Source: Leishmania mexicana MHOM/GT/2001/U1103 (Eukaryota; Euglenozoa; Kinetoplastea; Trypanosomatida; Trypanosomatidae). Taken from it: 64,000 nt of DNA. The notes below the pieces were generated by a model. It had not been told where the DNA came from. It saw only the letters and a list, made by a program, of their open reading frames with translations, and searched no databases. Where the stretch lies: assembly GCF_000234665.1 (NCBI RefSeq), contig NC_018328.1, positions 62,001 to 126,000 of the forward strand, written 5' to 3'. How positions within the stretch are numbered: the first letter of the stretch is position 1; every line of letters starts with the position of its first letter. Of this stretch, positions 52,990-64,000 are shown in pieces. The position numbers were made by a program, and so were the translations under genes.

Positions 52990-53500
52990 TCAGCGCGCAG
53001 TATCACAGGGTCCAGCTCACACCCACTCTCTCTGTAGGGGGAGCCTAGCGGCCCCTCAACCTCTGTCTCTGCCAATGCCGAGCCACCTCTGGTCGCGACA
53101 GGGTCTGGCGCCTGTGGCACAGGGAGGCCAGTGCGATGCTGTGCCGCTGCTGATGTCCGCGGTCAGGTCCTGGGGGAGGAAGGGGGGGCGGCGCTGCGTC
53201 GGTGCCTCCTGCTGCAGCGCCCACGCTTGTGCCATCTGTGTGATGGGCAGTGCGTGTGCGTGACCCGAGCGTATCTCGCCTGGACCCCACCGCCCATTTG
53301 GTGGGGAGGGTGAGTGTCATCCCGAGGAACATAGCAGGTCGCCACCTGCGGACCGGGTATGGTGGGGGTAGGGCTTGAGGCAGGGGCCGTGCACCCGTGA
53401 CTGAGCCGGCGCACATTGCTGTAACGTGCGCGTGTGTGTGCCGCTGCCTCGCACGACGCCGATGGTGGGGCCTGTGGCAGGGCTGTTGATAGGAGGTCGC
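52990..53500 (+). mobile_element. SIDER-like degenerate retroposon in the 3' UTR of transporter copy 2
   Basis: The most complete of the three related elements: its 5' half matches 27719-27960 and its 3' half matches 40060-40390. Size is about 510 bp, sense orientation, starting about 150 bp after the stop codon. It would place this transporter mRNA, but not copy 1, under SIDER-type control if such elements act here. Confidence 0.75.
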
Positions 53501-56500
53501 AGCTGGAGTGTAGCGGGAACCCCTTTCACGGAAGGGGCGCGTTGAAGAGCCGAAGTTGGCTCACAAGCCGTCACGTGCGATAGGTGTTTGCTACGCACGC
53601 CTCACGTGGTGCGTGTATGGCGGCGGGTTGCATTGGTGCAGACGTGTCTGCGCAACATCCTGCAAGGCAGCCGTGCGTTCTTGGTAGGTGGAGGGTGACA
53701 CTGTGTGGGCGGGGGGTACTCAAGGGCACAGTGTCTGGCCACGGATTCTCGCTTCCTGCGTCAGGGTTGTCGTTGAATTCCCCCCTCCCCACCCCGACTC
53801 TTCGCGTGGAGGAGGGAGGAGGGGGGGGGCAGACAGTGGCCTTGTCGAAGGGGAGAGACTCTGTCGTGGTGTAGCGATGTGCGACTGCTTGCTCGCTTGC
53901 TTAACATGTTCTCCCTCTGTTCGGTGTTTCTTCTGCCATTTCTTATGTTAAAGTGTTTCATTTATCTTTTGTTTTCATGTGTATGCGTCGCGGGCGTGCA
54001 GGCCGCATGGCCGACATCCCCCTTCCATGTCGTGCACCTCCCTCCCCCCGCCCTTCCATCGTTTGTGTGTGTTTTCGAGTGAGCCCCACGCATCTCTCCT
54101 CGCCTACGTTTTGTTTCTCTCTCCTGTGTGCATAGAGGCCACAGGGTTGGCGGCGGCGGCGGCGACGGCGGCGGAAGAGGCCCGGTGTATCGCGCGCTTC
54201 TCCGCAAGGGGAAGCTAATCGTGTCAAAGAAGAGTGCAGGAGGGAGGAAGCGGATGCTGCTTTACCATATCAGCGTAGGTCGACAGACAGCCTGCCCTCC
54301 TCTGCACACACGCACAGGTAGGCATTCCCAGGCGGCAGGCCCTCTGTTGCGCGCTCTCGATGGGCGGCCTGCGCCGTAAGTGTGTGCGTGCATGGAGGGG
54401 AATGCACCGCGGGTAGGTATTAAGGGAAGGCGAGTAGAGGTGGTAGAAGAGGTCCTTCATCTTGTGGCTTTCTGGGTGAGGTTCGCCATGGGCGGGGCTT
54501 CCTCCCCTCCCCTCCCCCCAATCGATACAACTGCATTCGATACCCTGATACCCTCTCAGCACCGGTGCCGCATTGACATCTATACGCAGTCACTGTCGAA
54601 CTTGTCGCTGCGTGCAGGTGTGCTGCGCTGCCATTGGTGTTCGCAGCGAACCTGTTTGGTTGGTTGGTTGGTCTCATCTCCCATCTTCTGCGTACAGGAG
54701 TACCGGTATAAACACTTGTCTCGTGAGTGTGTGTGCTCGTGTAGGCGTGCTCATAGACCATGCTGGATACGGATTACGTGATCCGACACAGAGATATGTC
54801 CTGTGTGTGTGGGCGTGTCCGTGGTTGCTGGTGGCGCCAGCTCGCCCTCTTCCAACATTTTCTCCCCCCTCGCGCACATATATATCGGCTTCGGGTGCCT
54901 CTACACATCTGTCCAAACGGTGAGCGGCAAAAGAATGGGCAGTAGCTCAACGGAGGGCACCTCGACATGCCGCATCCCCCCGCGAGTCTAGAGCGTGCTG
55001 CGCGGCTTGAAAACTCATTTTGAACAAGGATCCGTCAAAACGGAACACGAAAACGCACGTTTACATCAAGGAAGACGCCAAGACCGGGCCAAGGGCCAGT
55101 CCGGGTTGTGGGCGCGGCAGCCGGATGGGAACACATAGATGGAATTTGGTACCTTCTCCCCTCCCCTCCCCTCCCTTTTATGTATGCCGTTATGCCGGCA
55201 ATACATGTCTGGCGAAAGTGGGTGAGGCGTTGTGGTCCCTCCCCACACAATTCGAACGCCAACACAGTCTCCCATAGGTATGTACGTATATGTATAACGC
55301 CCCTCTCTCCTCCCCCTTAGCCGTGCATGTCCATCTATCTATATGTACATGTAGCTTCTGTATAAGTGTTTCGGTGTCTGTGTGTGTGTGTGTGGGTGTG
55401 TCGGTGGTGGGTGTTATTCTTCATCTTTTCCCGCCCGCCCTCCCTCCTCCCCTCCCCGCTTCTCGATATATCTTTTTTCTTGGATACGCCCCATAAGACG
55501 GGGCGTTCCTGTTAATGCATCCCGTGTTTCCCTCCCCTTCCCCCTCCCCTTCCCCCCTCTCTCTCTCTTCCACCTCCTCCCCCCTCCCCCCACCCACATA
55601 CACAGACACATACTCATCTTCTTATCTCGTTGCCGTTGCTTCTTCAGTCACAGGGAGCTGAGTGATGAGCGTGCGCAAAGACCAGCTCTCTTGTTGTTGC
55701 TTCCTTGTGTTGTCCTTGCACGACACGACACGGCATTTGTAGGGGAACGTTATGCGCTGCGCTGGTGACACCCACGTGCTGCTGCAAAGCACTTCACCCC
55801 GCCGTGTCCCACCATGCTGTACTGTACCTTCCCAGGCTCATCATTTCTCAGTGTAGCCTCATTCCCTTTTAGTGCCATTGGCATCTTCCTCTGCATTGTG
55901 CTGCAGTTCACGTGCCGGGATGCGGCTTGTCCGTTGAACCTTTTTTGTTTTTAGTTTTGAGGCACGAGGCATACCGGCAACTCACTTCGCCCCTCCCCCC
56001 TCTAGTGGCTTGGAGCGGGTGGCACTGTCTATACGGACTGCGCGACAAGAGGACTCCCACCAATATGTGTAAGCTCACTCGCGACGGTTCAAGAGATGTT
56101 TTACGGCCCGTCGTTCAAGCAGCGTCATGGCTGTGCATGCTCTCTCCCAGAAACAGACGATAGTGAAGTTGTGCTCGACCAGTGCCCCGGCGGCTTTACT
56201 CCCGTCACCGCTTAGTGGGACGCGTTTTGCAGACCTGGCCAAAGCTCCACCTGAAGGATCCATGGAGACCGGCGAGCGTAGTAATAAGACGCGGCGGAAT
56301 GTGTGCGCCGAGATATAGATGGCGGAGTGCGGAAAAGCGCATGCGGCTGGCCCGGGACCGCCGGCAAGGAGCCCGTCACGGTCTCCTCACTCCCTCACCC
56401 CCTCTTCTACTTGGACGCGTTGACACCCCTGCTCTTCTTATGTCCGCCTTGCCACCCCTAGACACACAAACACGCTGGATTCATAGAACGCCTCGGCCTT

Positions 56501-57024
56501 CTCGCACCTTCGCGTAGGGCCGCTCTCCCTCCTGCGCTCCTTCCCCTCTCCTCAGCTTTCTCCCGCGTATCCACTCTTCCATATCAACACATACCCTCAC
56601 GCTTCGTCGTGGGTGCGCGGCAGGAGCACTCGGGCTGACACAGGTGAACCATCCCATCACAATGCCGTGTCCTCTACCCCACCCACCACCACCCCCCGCC
56701 CCCGAAACATGGCGGTGCAGAGGAAGAGAAGGAAGAAAGGCCTGAGAACATCTCCGTCACCCTTGCGCACTGCACACTCATCACCGCCGTCGACGACAAC
56801 GACGAGAACGTTCACGTAAGCGTCCGCGCAGATGCTCCGTGTAACAAACCGTAAGCTGAGAAACAGAAGAAAAACGATGCGGGCACTCGCGAACGTCTTT
56901 TTTGTTTGTTTTCGCGTCGTCAAAACTTTCGTGTTTTTTGTTGTTGTTTCAGCTTCCCCCTGCTGCCGTGAGGTAGCCTGGCACAGTGTAGTGCCGCGGA
57001 GAGGGCATGGCAAGAACGGAAAAA

Positions 57025-57025
57025 C

Positions 57026-57050
<25 letters not shown>
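57025..57050. repeat. (CA)n microsatellite
   Basis: About 13 CA units in the leader-side region of the aminotransferase gene. Confidence 0.85.
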
Positions 57051-57057
<7 letters not shown>

Positions 57058-57822
57058 ACTGCCGCCTCTTTCATCTCCTCTCTTGCGTTCTTGTCCTTCT
57101 CCTATTCCTTTTCTGTGTTTCAAGCGAGACGTGTCAGCCCTCCTCCTCCTCCTCCCCTTTCCTCCTCGACGCTTCTGTACAAACGCACCTCTGTTGTCGC
57201 TCTGCTTGCTCGCATTGAGAACCGAACTCTGGCTGTCGCTCCTCTGCCGCACCTCACGTCCGCTGCACCCCCGTTTCTTCTCTCTCCATGAAGTGGTGCA
57301 CCACCACTTCGATTCCCTGTCAGGTAGCGTTGGCCTTCTCGTCCTTGCCAGCCATCTCTCCTCTGCTGCCACAATCAAAAAGTCGCAGATACACGCATTG
57401 CCTGAGCCACAATGTCTGCCTGTCTGTCTCTCTCTCTCGGCGAACCTCCCATTCAACTCGTACCCCTAACTCTGTCCTCCGCTGCTGCCGTCCGCCCGCT
57501 CGCCACCCAGCCCAACTTTTCCTTCGCCATGTGGAAGGTTGTTCGAGTTTCGCTGTCGCGCATGGCTGCACCTCTGTTGTTTCCTGCGGGCGTGCGTGCT
57601 CGCGCGTGTGTTGTCCTTTGGTGGGGATTTGTGTCTCCCCTCTCGGCCCCCTCCCCATCCTCCATCTCCCTCCCCCACACCGCCCTCCCTCCTGCCTCCT
57701 CGCCTCGTTCTTTAGGTGCACCCATACACCCACACACCCACACACACACATCACAGCCCGTACACACCCACACGTCCATACATCCAGCACATACGTGCAT
57801 TCAATAAGCCGTTTGCCCGCAT

Positions 57823-59118
57823 ATGCTTCGCCACCTGTGCTCTTCTGCCGTCGTGGCCAGCAGTGCTGGCCTGGCTCCGGTCAGCTGCCGCCGCGCTGGG
57901 TCGACGAGCTACTTCTCGGGCGTGCCGCGCGCGCCTCCAGATGCCATCATGGGCATTGCTGCGGACTTCGCCAAAGACATGTGTCCAAACAAGGTGAACC
58001 TTTGCATCGGAGTCTACCGTGATGAGCAGAACAAGCCCTTTGTGCTGGAGTCTGTGCGCAAGGCAATGTCGCACATTGTAGAGCGCGACATGCAGATGGA
58101 CTACGCACCCATCGCGGGTCTGCCATCCTTCGTGAATAGCGTGCAGCGACTATGCTTTGGAAAACCGATGCTGGACGTTCAAGGGGACCGCATCGCCTCG
58201 GCGCAGACTCTTAGTGGCACCGGTGCCCTACACCTTGGCGTGCAGCTACTGCAGCGCTCCTCTGGTGGCTCCGGCACCGCGACGCTGCACATCCCGAGCC
58301 CCTCCTACCCGAATCACCTGAATATCCTGCAGCATCTAAACTTTGAGGCCAGCTATTACCCGTACTACGACCTGAAGACGCATCGCTTGAGCATCGATGC
58401 GATGCTCAACTATCTGCGCCAGCTGCCCGCCGGCTCCGTCGTCCTGCTGCACGCCTGCGCGCACAACCCGACTGGGTGCGACCCCACGCCAGAGGAATGG
58501 CAGCAGATTGTAGCCGTCATGCACCGCAGCGATCTCATTCCGTTTGTCGACATGGCATACCAGGGTTTTGCAACGGGCGACATCGAGCGCGATGCCTACG
58601 TCCTGCGCGCGTTGAATCAGCAAGAGGTCCCCACGTACCTGGTGGCCCAGTCGTTGGCAAAGAGCTTTGGTCTCTACGGGCATCGCACTGGCGCCCTGCA
58701 CATCCGCTGCACCACGCAGAAGGAGAAGGTGAATGTCCTGTCGCAGCTGCAGTCGACGATTCGCGCCACGTACAGCAACCCTCCCATCTTCGGTGCTCGC
58801 ATCGCAGACGAGATTTTGCGGACCCCGCAGCTGCGCGAGTTGTGGAAGTCGGAGCTGAACCAGATGTCGAGCCGACTGCAGGATGTTCGGCACCGTCTAG
58901 TGGCCCAGCTGCGTGCCTGTGGTTCGACACGCGACTGGGAGTACCTCGAGAAGGGTGTAGGTATGATGTCGCTGACGGGGCTGACGGAGGAGCAGGTGAT
59001 GGCGCTGCAGCAGAAGTACAGCGTCTACCTGACGCGCAACGGTCGCATCGCATTTTCTGGACTGAGCTCCGAAAATGTGGCCTACGTCGCCCAGTCCATC
59101 CACGATGTGTCCCAGTAG
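57823..59118 (+). CDS. mASAT: aspartate aminotransferase, mitochondrial
   Basis: A 431-residue PLP enzyme of aminotransferase class I, interconverting aspartate and 2-oxoglutarate with oxaloacetate and glutamate. The PLP lysine is K280 in QSLAKSFGLYGHRTG. HACAHNPTGCDPT contains the Asn-Pro-Thr-Gly block that contacts the ring, PFVDMAYQGF supplies the pyridine-binding Asp and Tyr, and the terminal NGRIAFSGL holds the substrate-carboxylate Arg. The order YFSGVPRAPPDAIMG near residues 30-43 is typical of the aspartate group rather than tyrosine aminotransferase. Residues 1-28 are basic and Ser/Ala-rich, suiting mitochondrial import; the cytosolic isoform lacks this. The first ATG is used, following a pyrimidine-rich leader. 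Confidence 0.93.
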   Translation: MLRHLCSSAVVASSAGLAPVSCRRAGSTSYFSGVPRAPPDAIMGIAADFAKDMCPNKVNLCIGVYRDEQNKPFVLESVRKAMSHIVERDMQMDYAPIAGLPSFVNSVQRLCFGKPMLDVQGDRIASAQTLSGTGALHLGVQLLQRSSGGSGTATLHIPSPSYPNHLNILQHLNFEASYYPYYDLKTHRLSIDAMLNYLRQLPAGSVVLLHACAHNPTGCDPTPEEWQQIVAVMHRSDLIPFVDMAYQGFATGDIERDAYVLRALNQQEVPTYLVAQSLAKSFGLYGHRTGALHIRCTTQKEKVNVLSQLQSTIRATYSNPPIFGARIADEILRTPQLRELWKSELNQMSSRLQDVRHRLVAQLRACGSTRDWEYLEKGVGMMSLTGLTEEQVMALQQKYSVYLTRNGRIAFSGLSSENVAYVAQSIHDVSQ

Positions 59119-61360
59119 ACGATGGACAGGTGCGGAGTGCGTTGCTGATGTTGTCCCTTTCCGTGCCAACAGCAGGCTGCGTCGGTGCGCATGTGTTCTC
59201 TCTCTCTCGTCCACTGCTCCAGAGGAGACCAGCACACGCGCTACCTGTGCGGGGCCTCAGTATCGGACTGCAAGCGCAAAATGCGTCACCACAGCTCTGT
59301 TGAGCGGTGCAGCTCCACCCCCTTGCCCCATCCCGCCCTGTGCGCTCTTCTTTCCTTCGGGTCGTCCGAGACCCGCTCCTGGGCATCTCCATCCACCGAG
59401 TTGTGCGGTGCCGCACATGAGGAGGCGCCCACATGCGGGTGTTGGCAGACGTGCACCCGCACAGCGCTGAGAACGTGCGAGTGGGAGGGAAGGCGCCGAC
59501 GTAGCGGGCGACGGAGCACACAAACGGTGAAAAGGAGCGGAACGGCGCGAAGGCAGCAAAACACGAAGCAAGTGTCGCACCGCCGCCCGAAACGACTTGC
59601 ACAGATGCGGTGCGGTGAGAACACAAGGCAACCCCCACTCCCCCCCCCCATCCCACCACCACCACCACCTCCCCTCCCAACACCCGGGAGTGGCGACGAA
59701 CATGTCTGCGTGCGCGCCTGTTGCCGTACACAAAGGCATGTAAGCGCTTTTTATGGGTTAAGAGAGGGTTCGACTGCGAAACCAGCCGATCCTCCTCCGG
59801 AAGAAAACGAGCAGCCGCTGAGTCGTAGGGTGTTCGGATGCGGCGCTCCACCGCTGTGGTGCCGGAACGCAGATGAAGGCACGCATGCGCATACTCAAAT
59901 CGCAGCGGCGCCTTCCCACGTGCCGCCGCAGTGGTGCCCTCCCTCGCCCCACACCCCACCTCACTCCTGCCGGCGGAAGAAGAAGCGAATGCCCAGCAAG
60001 CCCGGCCCATGGGCGTCGACGTCGCGCAGGTGGACTTATCTCTGCTCGTGCTCGTCAACACTAGGCTATTGGCTCCTTGCCCCCCTCCCTCCTCTCCCCC
60101 CCCCCCTACGCCCCGTAAAACCCACCCTGGAACTGCGAAGAGGCCTTCGTGGTTTCGATAGCTAATGTATCTTGTGCATGTCTCTCTGTCTCTGTGTGTG
60201 TGTGTGTGTGCCCGCGTCATTGATGCACGTGAGGTGCGCAGCGGGAGCCGGTGGCGGCCCATGATGGATATCTTGTTTTGTGGGGGTTCTAGGATTGCGA
60301 GGCGTCAAGGGCCACCGCCCCTCCTCTGCCTCCCTTCCCTCCGTATACCTCGAACCCCGTTGACTGAGCTCACGGCACGCCATGCCACACATACACAGAC
60401 ACGCGCGACACTCCCTTTGGTTACTTGCTCAGGTGTGTCGACGTAGGTGTGGCTGAAGGGAAGAGGAAGGAAGGGTATGCTTTTTCTGGGTCACATATCC
60501 ATTCCCCTGAAACCAACCGCACGGCTTGCACCGCGCTCCCATCCATGAGGATGGGAGGGTGGAGAGAATGGGTCGTCGATGACTGCAAGCGTTCCACGAC
60601 TGCAGCAACTAGAGAAGGAGGGAAAAGAAAAATGACAGAACAGACCTAGAAGAGCGTCAACACAAAGTCATTGCTGCACGGCGCGCCCATCCGTTTGTGT
60701 GTGTGCGAACCGCCTCCAAAACACAGGAGGTGGGGAGAGCGAGAGAAGGGAAAGGGGGCGGGTCTCCCCACTCCTTCTCACGTCACCACACACCCGTGCT
60801 CACTATGTCAGGCGGCCCGTCTCGGCTTGCTCGTAGCATCTCCCATACGGCGTGGGGTCTTGTTCAGAGGTCCGCCGTGCACCTGTGTGCGTGACGTCTG
60901 TATAGGTCTTTCCCCCATGAGGGCACTGAAGAAGTCGCCCGTGCGTTCGTGTCACACATAAGGCGGTGCCCTCCATGGCTTTCTCTCCCTCCCTCCCTCC
61001 GGGCCACCTCTATCCCTTCCCTCAGCGCACACACGTGCGCACGCACACGCACACACACGCACGCGTCTTCGACCGGCATCCCCTCCGGCAGCGAGGGCTG
61101 CACCGTCCCGAACTGAACTGGCACAGCAGCGTAACGCAAGGCTCCACGAGGAGGCGTTGAGGGGCCAGTGGAAGAGACGACGAGCCCGACAAAGACGTTG
61201 TCCGCGCCCTCGCCCTGCCCAGGAGCGTGCTGGTCATACTTTGCTCTCCAACTCCGACTCCCTGCCTCGTGTCTGCTTGCGAAATACTTGGCATCTGGGG
61301 TATCGTCTGCCCACTTCTTGCTGTTGCTGCTGCGTGCTTGCTCCCTGACGGCGGGCCGCG
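59119..61360 (+). other. intergenic region between aminotransferase and coiled-coil gene
   Basis: No supported gene. C-rich and GT-rich runs (59640-59650 and 60190-60210), short chance frames, and a splice-acceptor-like tract at 61201-61222. Confidence 0.6.
61201..61222 (+). promoter_or_regulatory. possible spliced-leader acceptor for the terminal gene
   Basis: TCCGCGCCCTCGCCCTGCCCAG: C-rich tract ending in AG, 138 nt upstream of the chosen start. A further pyrimidine-rich stretch at 61299-61346 has no AG before the ATG. Confidence 0.4.
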
Positions 61361-64000
61361 ATGCTGCAAGACCAGGATCGCGGCAGACGGGGCAAGAAAG
61401 CGCACGCGCGGGCCTCTTCTTCGTTCGACCGCTGGCTGGAACGAACACAGCGGCGTGGTGCTGGCGCACACGGTAGCGGAACGGAATACCGCTCTTACAT
61501 GGATGATGCAGGCCACGTCGACCCGCAAGGCATCGGACAGGCTGCACCGGGCCACCGCAGCACCCACGTGCCGCTGCCTTGGTCGCCGGTGCCGTACTCT
61601 GTCTCCCCTCCGGGGCAGCACCGCTGTCTGGAAGAGCTAGAAGGGCTGCTGCTTATGCAGGGACAGTACAATCATATTTTCCCAGCCGCCGCTGTACGCG
61701 ACGAGGTGAGCTATAACGCCATCAGCGCACCGCGGGTGGCGCCCGCGAGCCGCACTCTGGATATGCCGCCCTGCGACGCGACATCTTGGTGCTCGTACGG
61801 CGGCGTCGCTGACTCGCTCTGCGGCACCGTGGATGGGATTGCCAAGGATGGCGGCCGTTCTGCCGCGATGGGCGGGTCGTTGTTTCTCAACACACCCCAC
61901 GGCCACATTCAGGAGCGGATGGGCCGCTGTGCGCTACCGAGCGGCGGCACCGATGCGACGGGTGCCATCAGCGCAGCCGAGGTAGAGGCAGAGCGGTATA
62001 TTGCGCGTCTGGAGGATGAGGTGCAGACGCTGATGATGGAGATCTCTGACAAGGATCGCTGCATTGTCTTGATGTCGGCTGCGAAGGATGCGCTGGCGGT
62101 TCAGCTGCAGGAGCAGACGAGGAGAGGGGACCTCATCTCAGACGAGATTGCCACGCGGCAGATGCTGAGCTACAGCTTTCTGCGTACGGTGGCGTTTCAT
62201 AAGACGCAAGAGGAGAGTAACCGGGCACTGGAGCTCAACACCCAAATCTCCGTTCTCAAGTACGAGCTGAAGCTTGCAGAGACCATGCTAGCGCAGTCGC
62301 AGAGCAGCGCCACGGCCGCTGAATGCCAACACCAACAACAGCTGCTCAAGGAAAAGAAAGACGAAGACGAGCTGGCCCGCTCCTTCTCCGCCACTTTACG
62401 GCCTCTCCTGCACGACGAGTACGACCGGCTCGCGCAGCTCGTGTCAGAGATGCCAAGCAAAGTGCAGATGATAATGTCTACAAGCGGTCGCACGCCGCAC
62501 GGCGAGGGGGACGATGTTGCAAAGGATGCGGGGGCGCCTCAGCAGCGACGGTTGTACGAATTGCTAGAGTCTCTGCTCGCCTCGCGCGGTGGCGCGGCAG
62601 TCTCGCCGGTCGGTGCAGCATCATCCGCCGCCTGTGCTCCGGCAAACACTCCATCGCCGTGGCCACCGGCGCTCAAGGACGCGGACTCGTCGCACCTTGT
62701 TCGCCTTGTCTCCCGCGTGTGCCACCATCATGCTGCTATGACGGATCTCTACTGTGCCGAGGCCGACCGAAAGGCGGCGTTGGCGCAGTATGAGGGTGAC
62801 ATTGTGCGCCTCATCAGTGGTAAGCAAAGCGAGCTTACCTGGGCAACGCTGTATCAGGAGAAGAAGGATGAGGTGAAGCATCTGAAGGAGAAGATAATGC
62901 GCCTGCGGGCAGAGCTGCGGGATGCAAGAGGGCCGAGTCAACGCGTCGTCAGCAGCGGCCCAAGTGCGTGTAGCGGGGTGGGTAGCGCCATCAGCACGCG
63001 GAGATACGAGGCGTACGCTGCGCCGTACGTGCCTCCTTCCGCGAGGCTGCTAAGGTCGTCGCATGATACGCCAGAACGCTCCTCTATCTCATCGCAGGTG
63101 AAGCCTCGAAGAGTTGCTGCCATCAAGATGCCGATCGGCGTACTGAGAGAAGAGGCTCGGCGCCTCGGGGCCCTGCCGGCGCCGTACTACCGGCCTCTCG
63201 TCAGGCGCGCATCCTCGTCAATGAGCTCCCTCTCCGTATCAAGCAGCCCGACGAATGCGGAACGGAAGCTGTGGATTCAGGACCAAAAATATGAGGCGAG
63301 CGGCAGGCGCGGTGGTTCTGAGGAGGCGGCTGTGGCGTCTGCTGTTGTCGAAGTGCGCACTGTTGTCAGCAGCTCGAGTCACGCATGGAGCTCAGCTGCG
63401 TCCGTCAGTCGAGCCGCGCCACGTCAGTTGGAAGGCGGAGGTGCGTCGCCGTCGGCACAGTCGCCCCCGGAAGCGCTGATACGTAAAGGCAACGCGATAC
63501 CCTCTGCTGCGCAGTCGCAGCCGCGGGTGCGTGATCCGAGACGAGGCTCAGAGACCACGAGTCAGAAGAGTATTTCACGAACGGTTGTCTCCAGCTCCTC
63601 GTCCTCGTCATGTAAAAGTGAGGTGCTCCCCGCTGCCCGCGCGCTGAAGGTGGCAACGTTGAAGCGCGTCTTCGCGGCGGAGGAGGCGAGTAGCTCGGAC
63701 TCCTTATCCTCGGCCTCCTCCGTATCTTTACTCAGCCACACCAAGCCACAGAGGGCGGCTGCCAAGCCCACAGCGGCGACGGCGAAGCAGCAGCCCCAAA
63801 CGAAGGCAGTGCACAACTCCTTTGACGATGCCGACGACGGCTCGAGCGACGCGGGAGCAGCGACCGGTACGCCTCCCAAGGCGGTCGTGTCCAGCAAGGC
63901 GATCACCTCGGCCGCCGCGGCGTCCATGCACTCAAAGAAGCGACGCACAAAGGTAGAGAGCGACGATGACGCGTCTTCTGCCAACGTCAGTATGACGTCG
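61361..64000 (+). CDS. coiled-coil, Ser-rich protein of unknown function (3' partial)
   Basis: The frame is open from the ATG at 61361 (preceded by an in-frame TGA at 61346) to the window edge: 880 codons, no stop reached. Residues 1-200 are Gly/Arg/Ala-rich with few helices. About 205-345 reads as coiled coil (AEVEAERYIARLEDEVQTLM and following heptads, ending in a Gln/Lys/Glu stretch). A second shorter coiled coil lies near 465-530 (QEKKDEVKHLKEKIMRLRAEL). The rest is Ser/Ala/Arg-rich with repeated Ser runs and probably disordered; a basic KKRRTK patch occurs near the edge and could act in nuclear import. No catalytic domain seen. Such architecture is common in trypanosomatid cytoskeletal and basal-body proteins, but that is inference only. 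Confidence 0.85.
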   Translation, partial: MLQDQDRGRRGKKAHARASSSFDRWLERTQRRGAGAHGSGTEYRSYMDDAGHVDPQGIGQAAPGHRSTHVPLPWSPVPYSVSPPGQHRCLEELEGLLLMQGQYNHIFPAAAVRDEVSYNAISAPRVAPASRTLDMPPCDATSWCSYGGVADSLCGTVDGIAKDGGRSAAMGGSLFLNTPHGHIQERMGRCALPSGGTDATGAISAAEVEAERYIARLEDEVQTLMMEISDKDRCIVLMSAAKDALAVQLQEQTRRGDLISDEIATRQMLSYSFLRTVAFHKTQEESNRALELNTQISVLKYELKLAETMLAQSQSSATAAECQHQQQLLKEKKDEDELARSFSATLRPLLHDEYDRLAQLVSEMPSKVQMIMSTSGRTPHGEGDDVAKDAGAPQQRRLYELLESLLASRGGAAVSPVGAASSAACAPANTPSPWPPALKDADSSHLVRLVSRVCHHHAAMTDLYCAEADRKAALAQYEGDIVRLISGKQSELTWATLYQEKKDEVKHLKEKIMRLRAELRDARGPSQRVVSSGPSACSGVGSAISTRRYEAYAAPYVPPSARLLRSSHDTPERSSISSQVKPRRVAAIKMPIGVLREEARRLGALPAPYYRPLVRRASSSMSSLSVSSSPTNAERKLWIQDQKYEASGRRGGSEEAAVASAVVEVRTVVSSSSHAWSSAASVSRAAPRQLEGGGASPSAQSPPEALIRKGNAIPSAAQSQPRVRDPRRGSETTSQKSISRTVVSSSSSSSCKSEVLPAARALKVATLKRVFAAEEASSSDSLSSASSVSLLSHTKPQRAAAKPTAATAKQQPQTKAVHNSFDDADDGSSDAGAATGTPPKAVVSSKAITSAAAASMHSKKRRTKVESDDDASSANVSMTS

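Larger units (their letters stand above)
52837..57822 (+). other. long intergenic region (5 kb) with SIDER-like element
   Basis: No supported gene. A SIDER-like element occupies about 52990-53500. A GGC-rich run lies near 54149-54175. 55900-56330 is less repetitive than its surroundings and holds only short frames (longest about 63 codons at 56127) that I do not accept. Pyrimidine-rich sequence dominates from 56520 to the next gene, with a (CA)n run at 57025-57050. Confidence 0.55.

Noticed and set aside
56127..56318. 63-codon ORF in the 5-kb gap, with a TRFADLAK segment resembling an RT catalytic box
   Set aside because: The second Asp is missing, no other RT landmark is nearby, and length and codon use are not convincing.
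1..64000. CRISPR arrays, tRNA or rRNA genes
   Set aside because: No regularly spaced repeats, and no tRNA A/B-box pairs or rRNA-like sequence noticed on reading; short structured RNAs could still be missed by eye.

Overview
This window is kinetoplastid nuclear DNA, almost certainly Leishmania. All protein genes lie on the + strand, have no introns, show strong G/C third-position bias, and are separated by 0.8-5 kb of low-complexity pyrimidine-, (GT)n- and (CA)n-rich DNA. Pyrimidine tract plus AG trans-splice acceptors precede the genes, and degenerate retroposon sequence lies in 3' UTRs. This is the usual layout of one directional polycistronic cluster. The gene set (549-residue class I fumarate hydratase, tandem LPG5A-type transporters, mitochondrial aspartate aminotransferase) matches what I recall of Leishmania chromosome 24; that placement is from memory and was not checked.

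Layout: (1) the 3' part of a very large unassigned conserved protein; (2) a 1382-residue PP1-like protein whose catalytic residues are mostly replaced, a likely pseudophosphatase; (3) outer-arm dynein intermediate chain 1; (4) an FCP/SCP-type DxDxT phosphatase; (5) the listerin E3 ligase LTN1; (6) an unassigned 319-residue protein; (7) mitochondrial fumarate hydratase; (8) an Rsm22/METTL17-type mitoribosome assembly factor; (9) GPI ethanolamine-phosphate transferase 3 (PIGO); (10) a small four-TM protein; (11) a tandem duplication, each unit holding a possible 126-codon gene and a nucleotide-sugar transporter; (12) mitochondrial aspartate aminotransferase; (13) the 5' part of a Ser-rich coiled-coil protein running off the right edge.

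The most interesting segment is about 43.4-53.5 kb. Two transporter genes share a nearly identical 5' flank, identical first 31 residues and an apparently identical 859-bp 3' coding block. Between these lies a wholly different internal segment of 145 versus 126 residues. A decayed ingi/L1Tc-type retroposon (DIRE) sits between the copies; I recognised its reverse transcriptase in three frames with in-frame stops. A short telomere-like CCTAAC run lies inside that RT. SIDER-like elements, sharing sequence with one another, lie downstream of three genes including the second transporter copy.

Functionally the genes are housekeeping and unlinked in pathway: mitochondrial metabolism and ribosome assembly, GPI and phosphoglycan supply to the surface coat, flagellar motility, ribosome quality control. 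Trans-splicing and 3' UTR content would be the expected control points.
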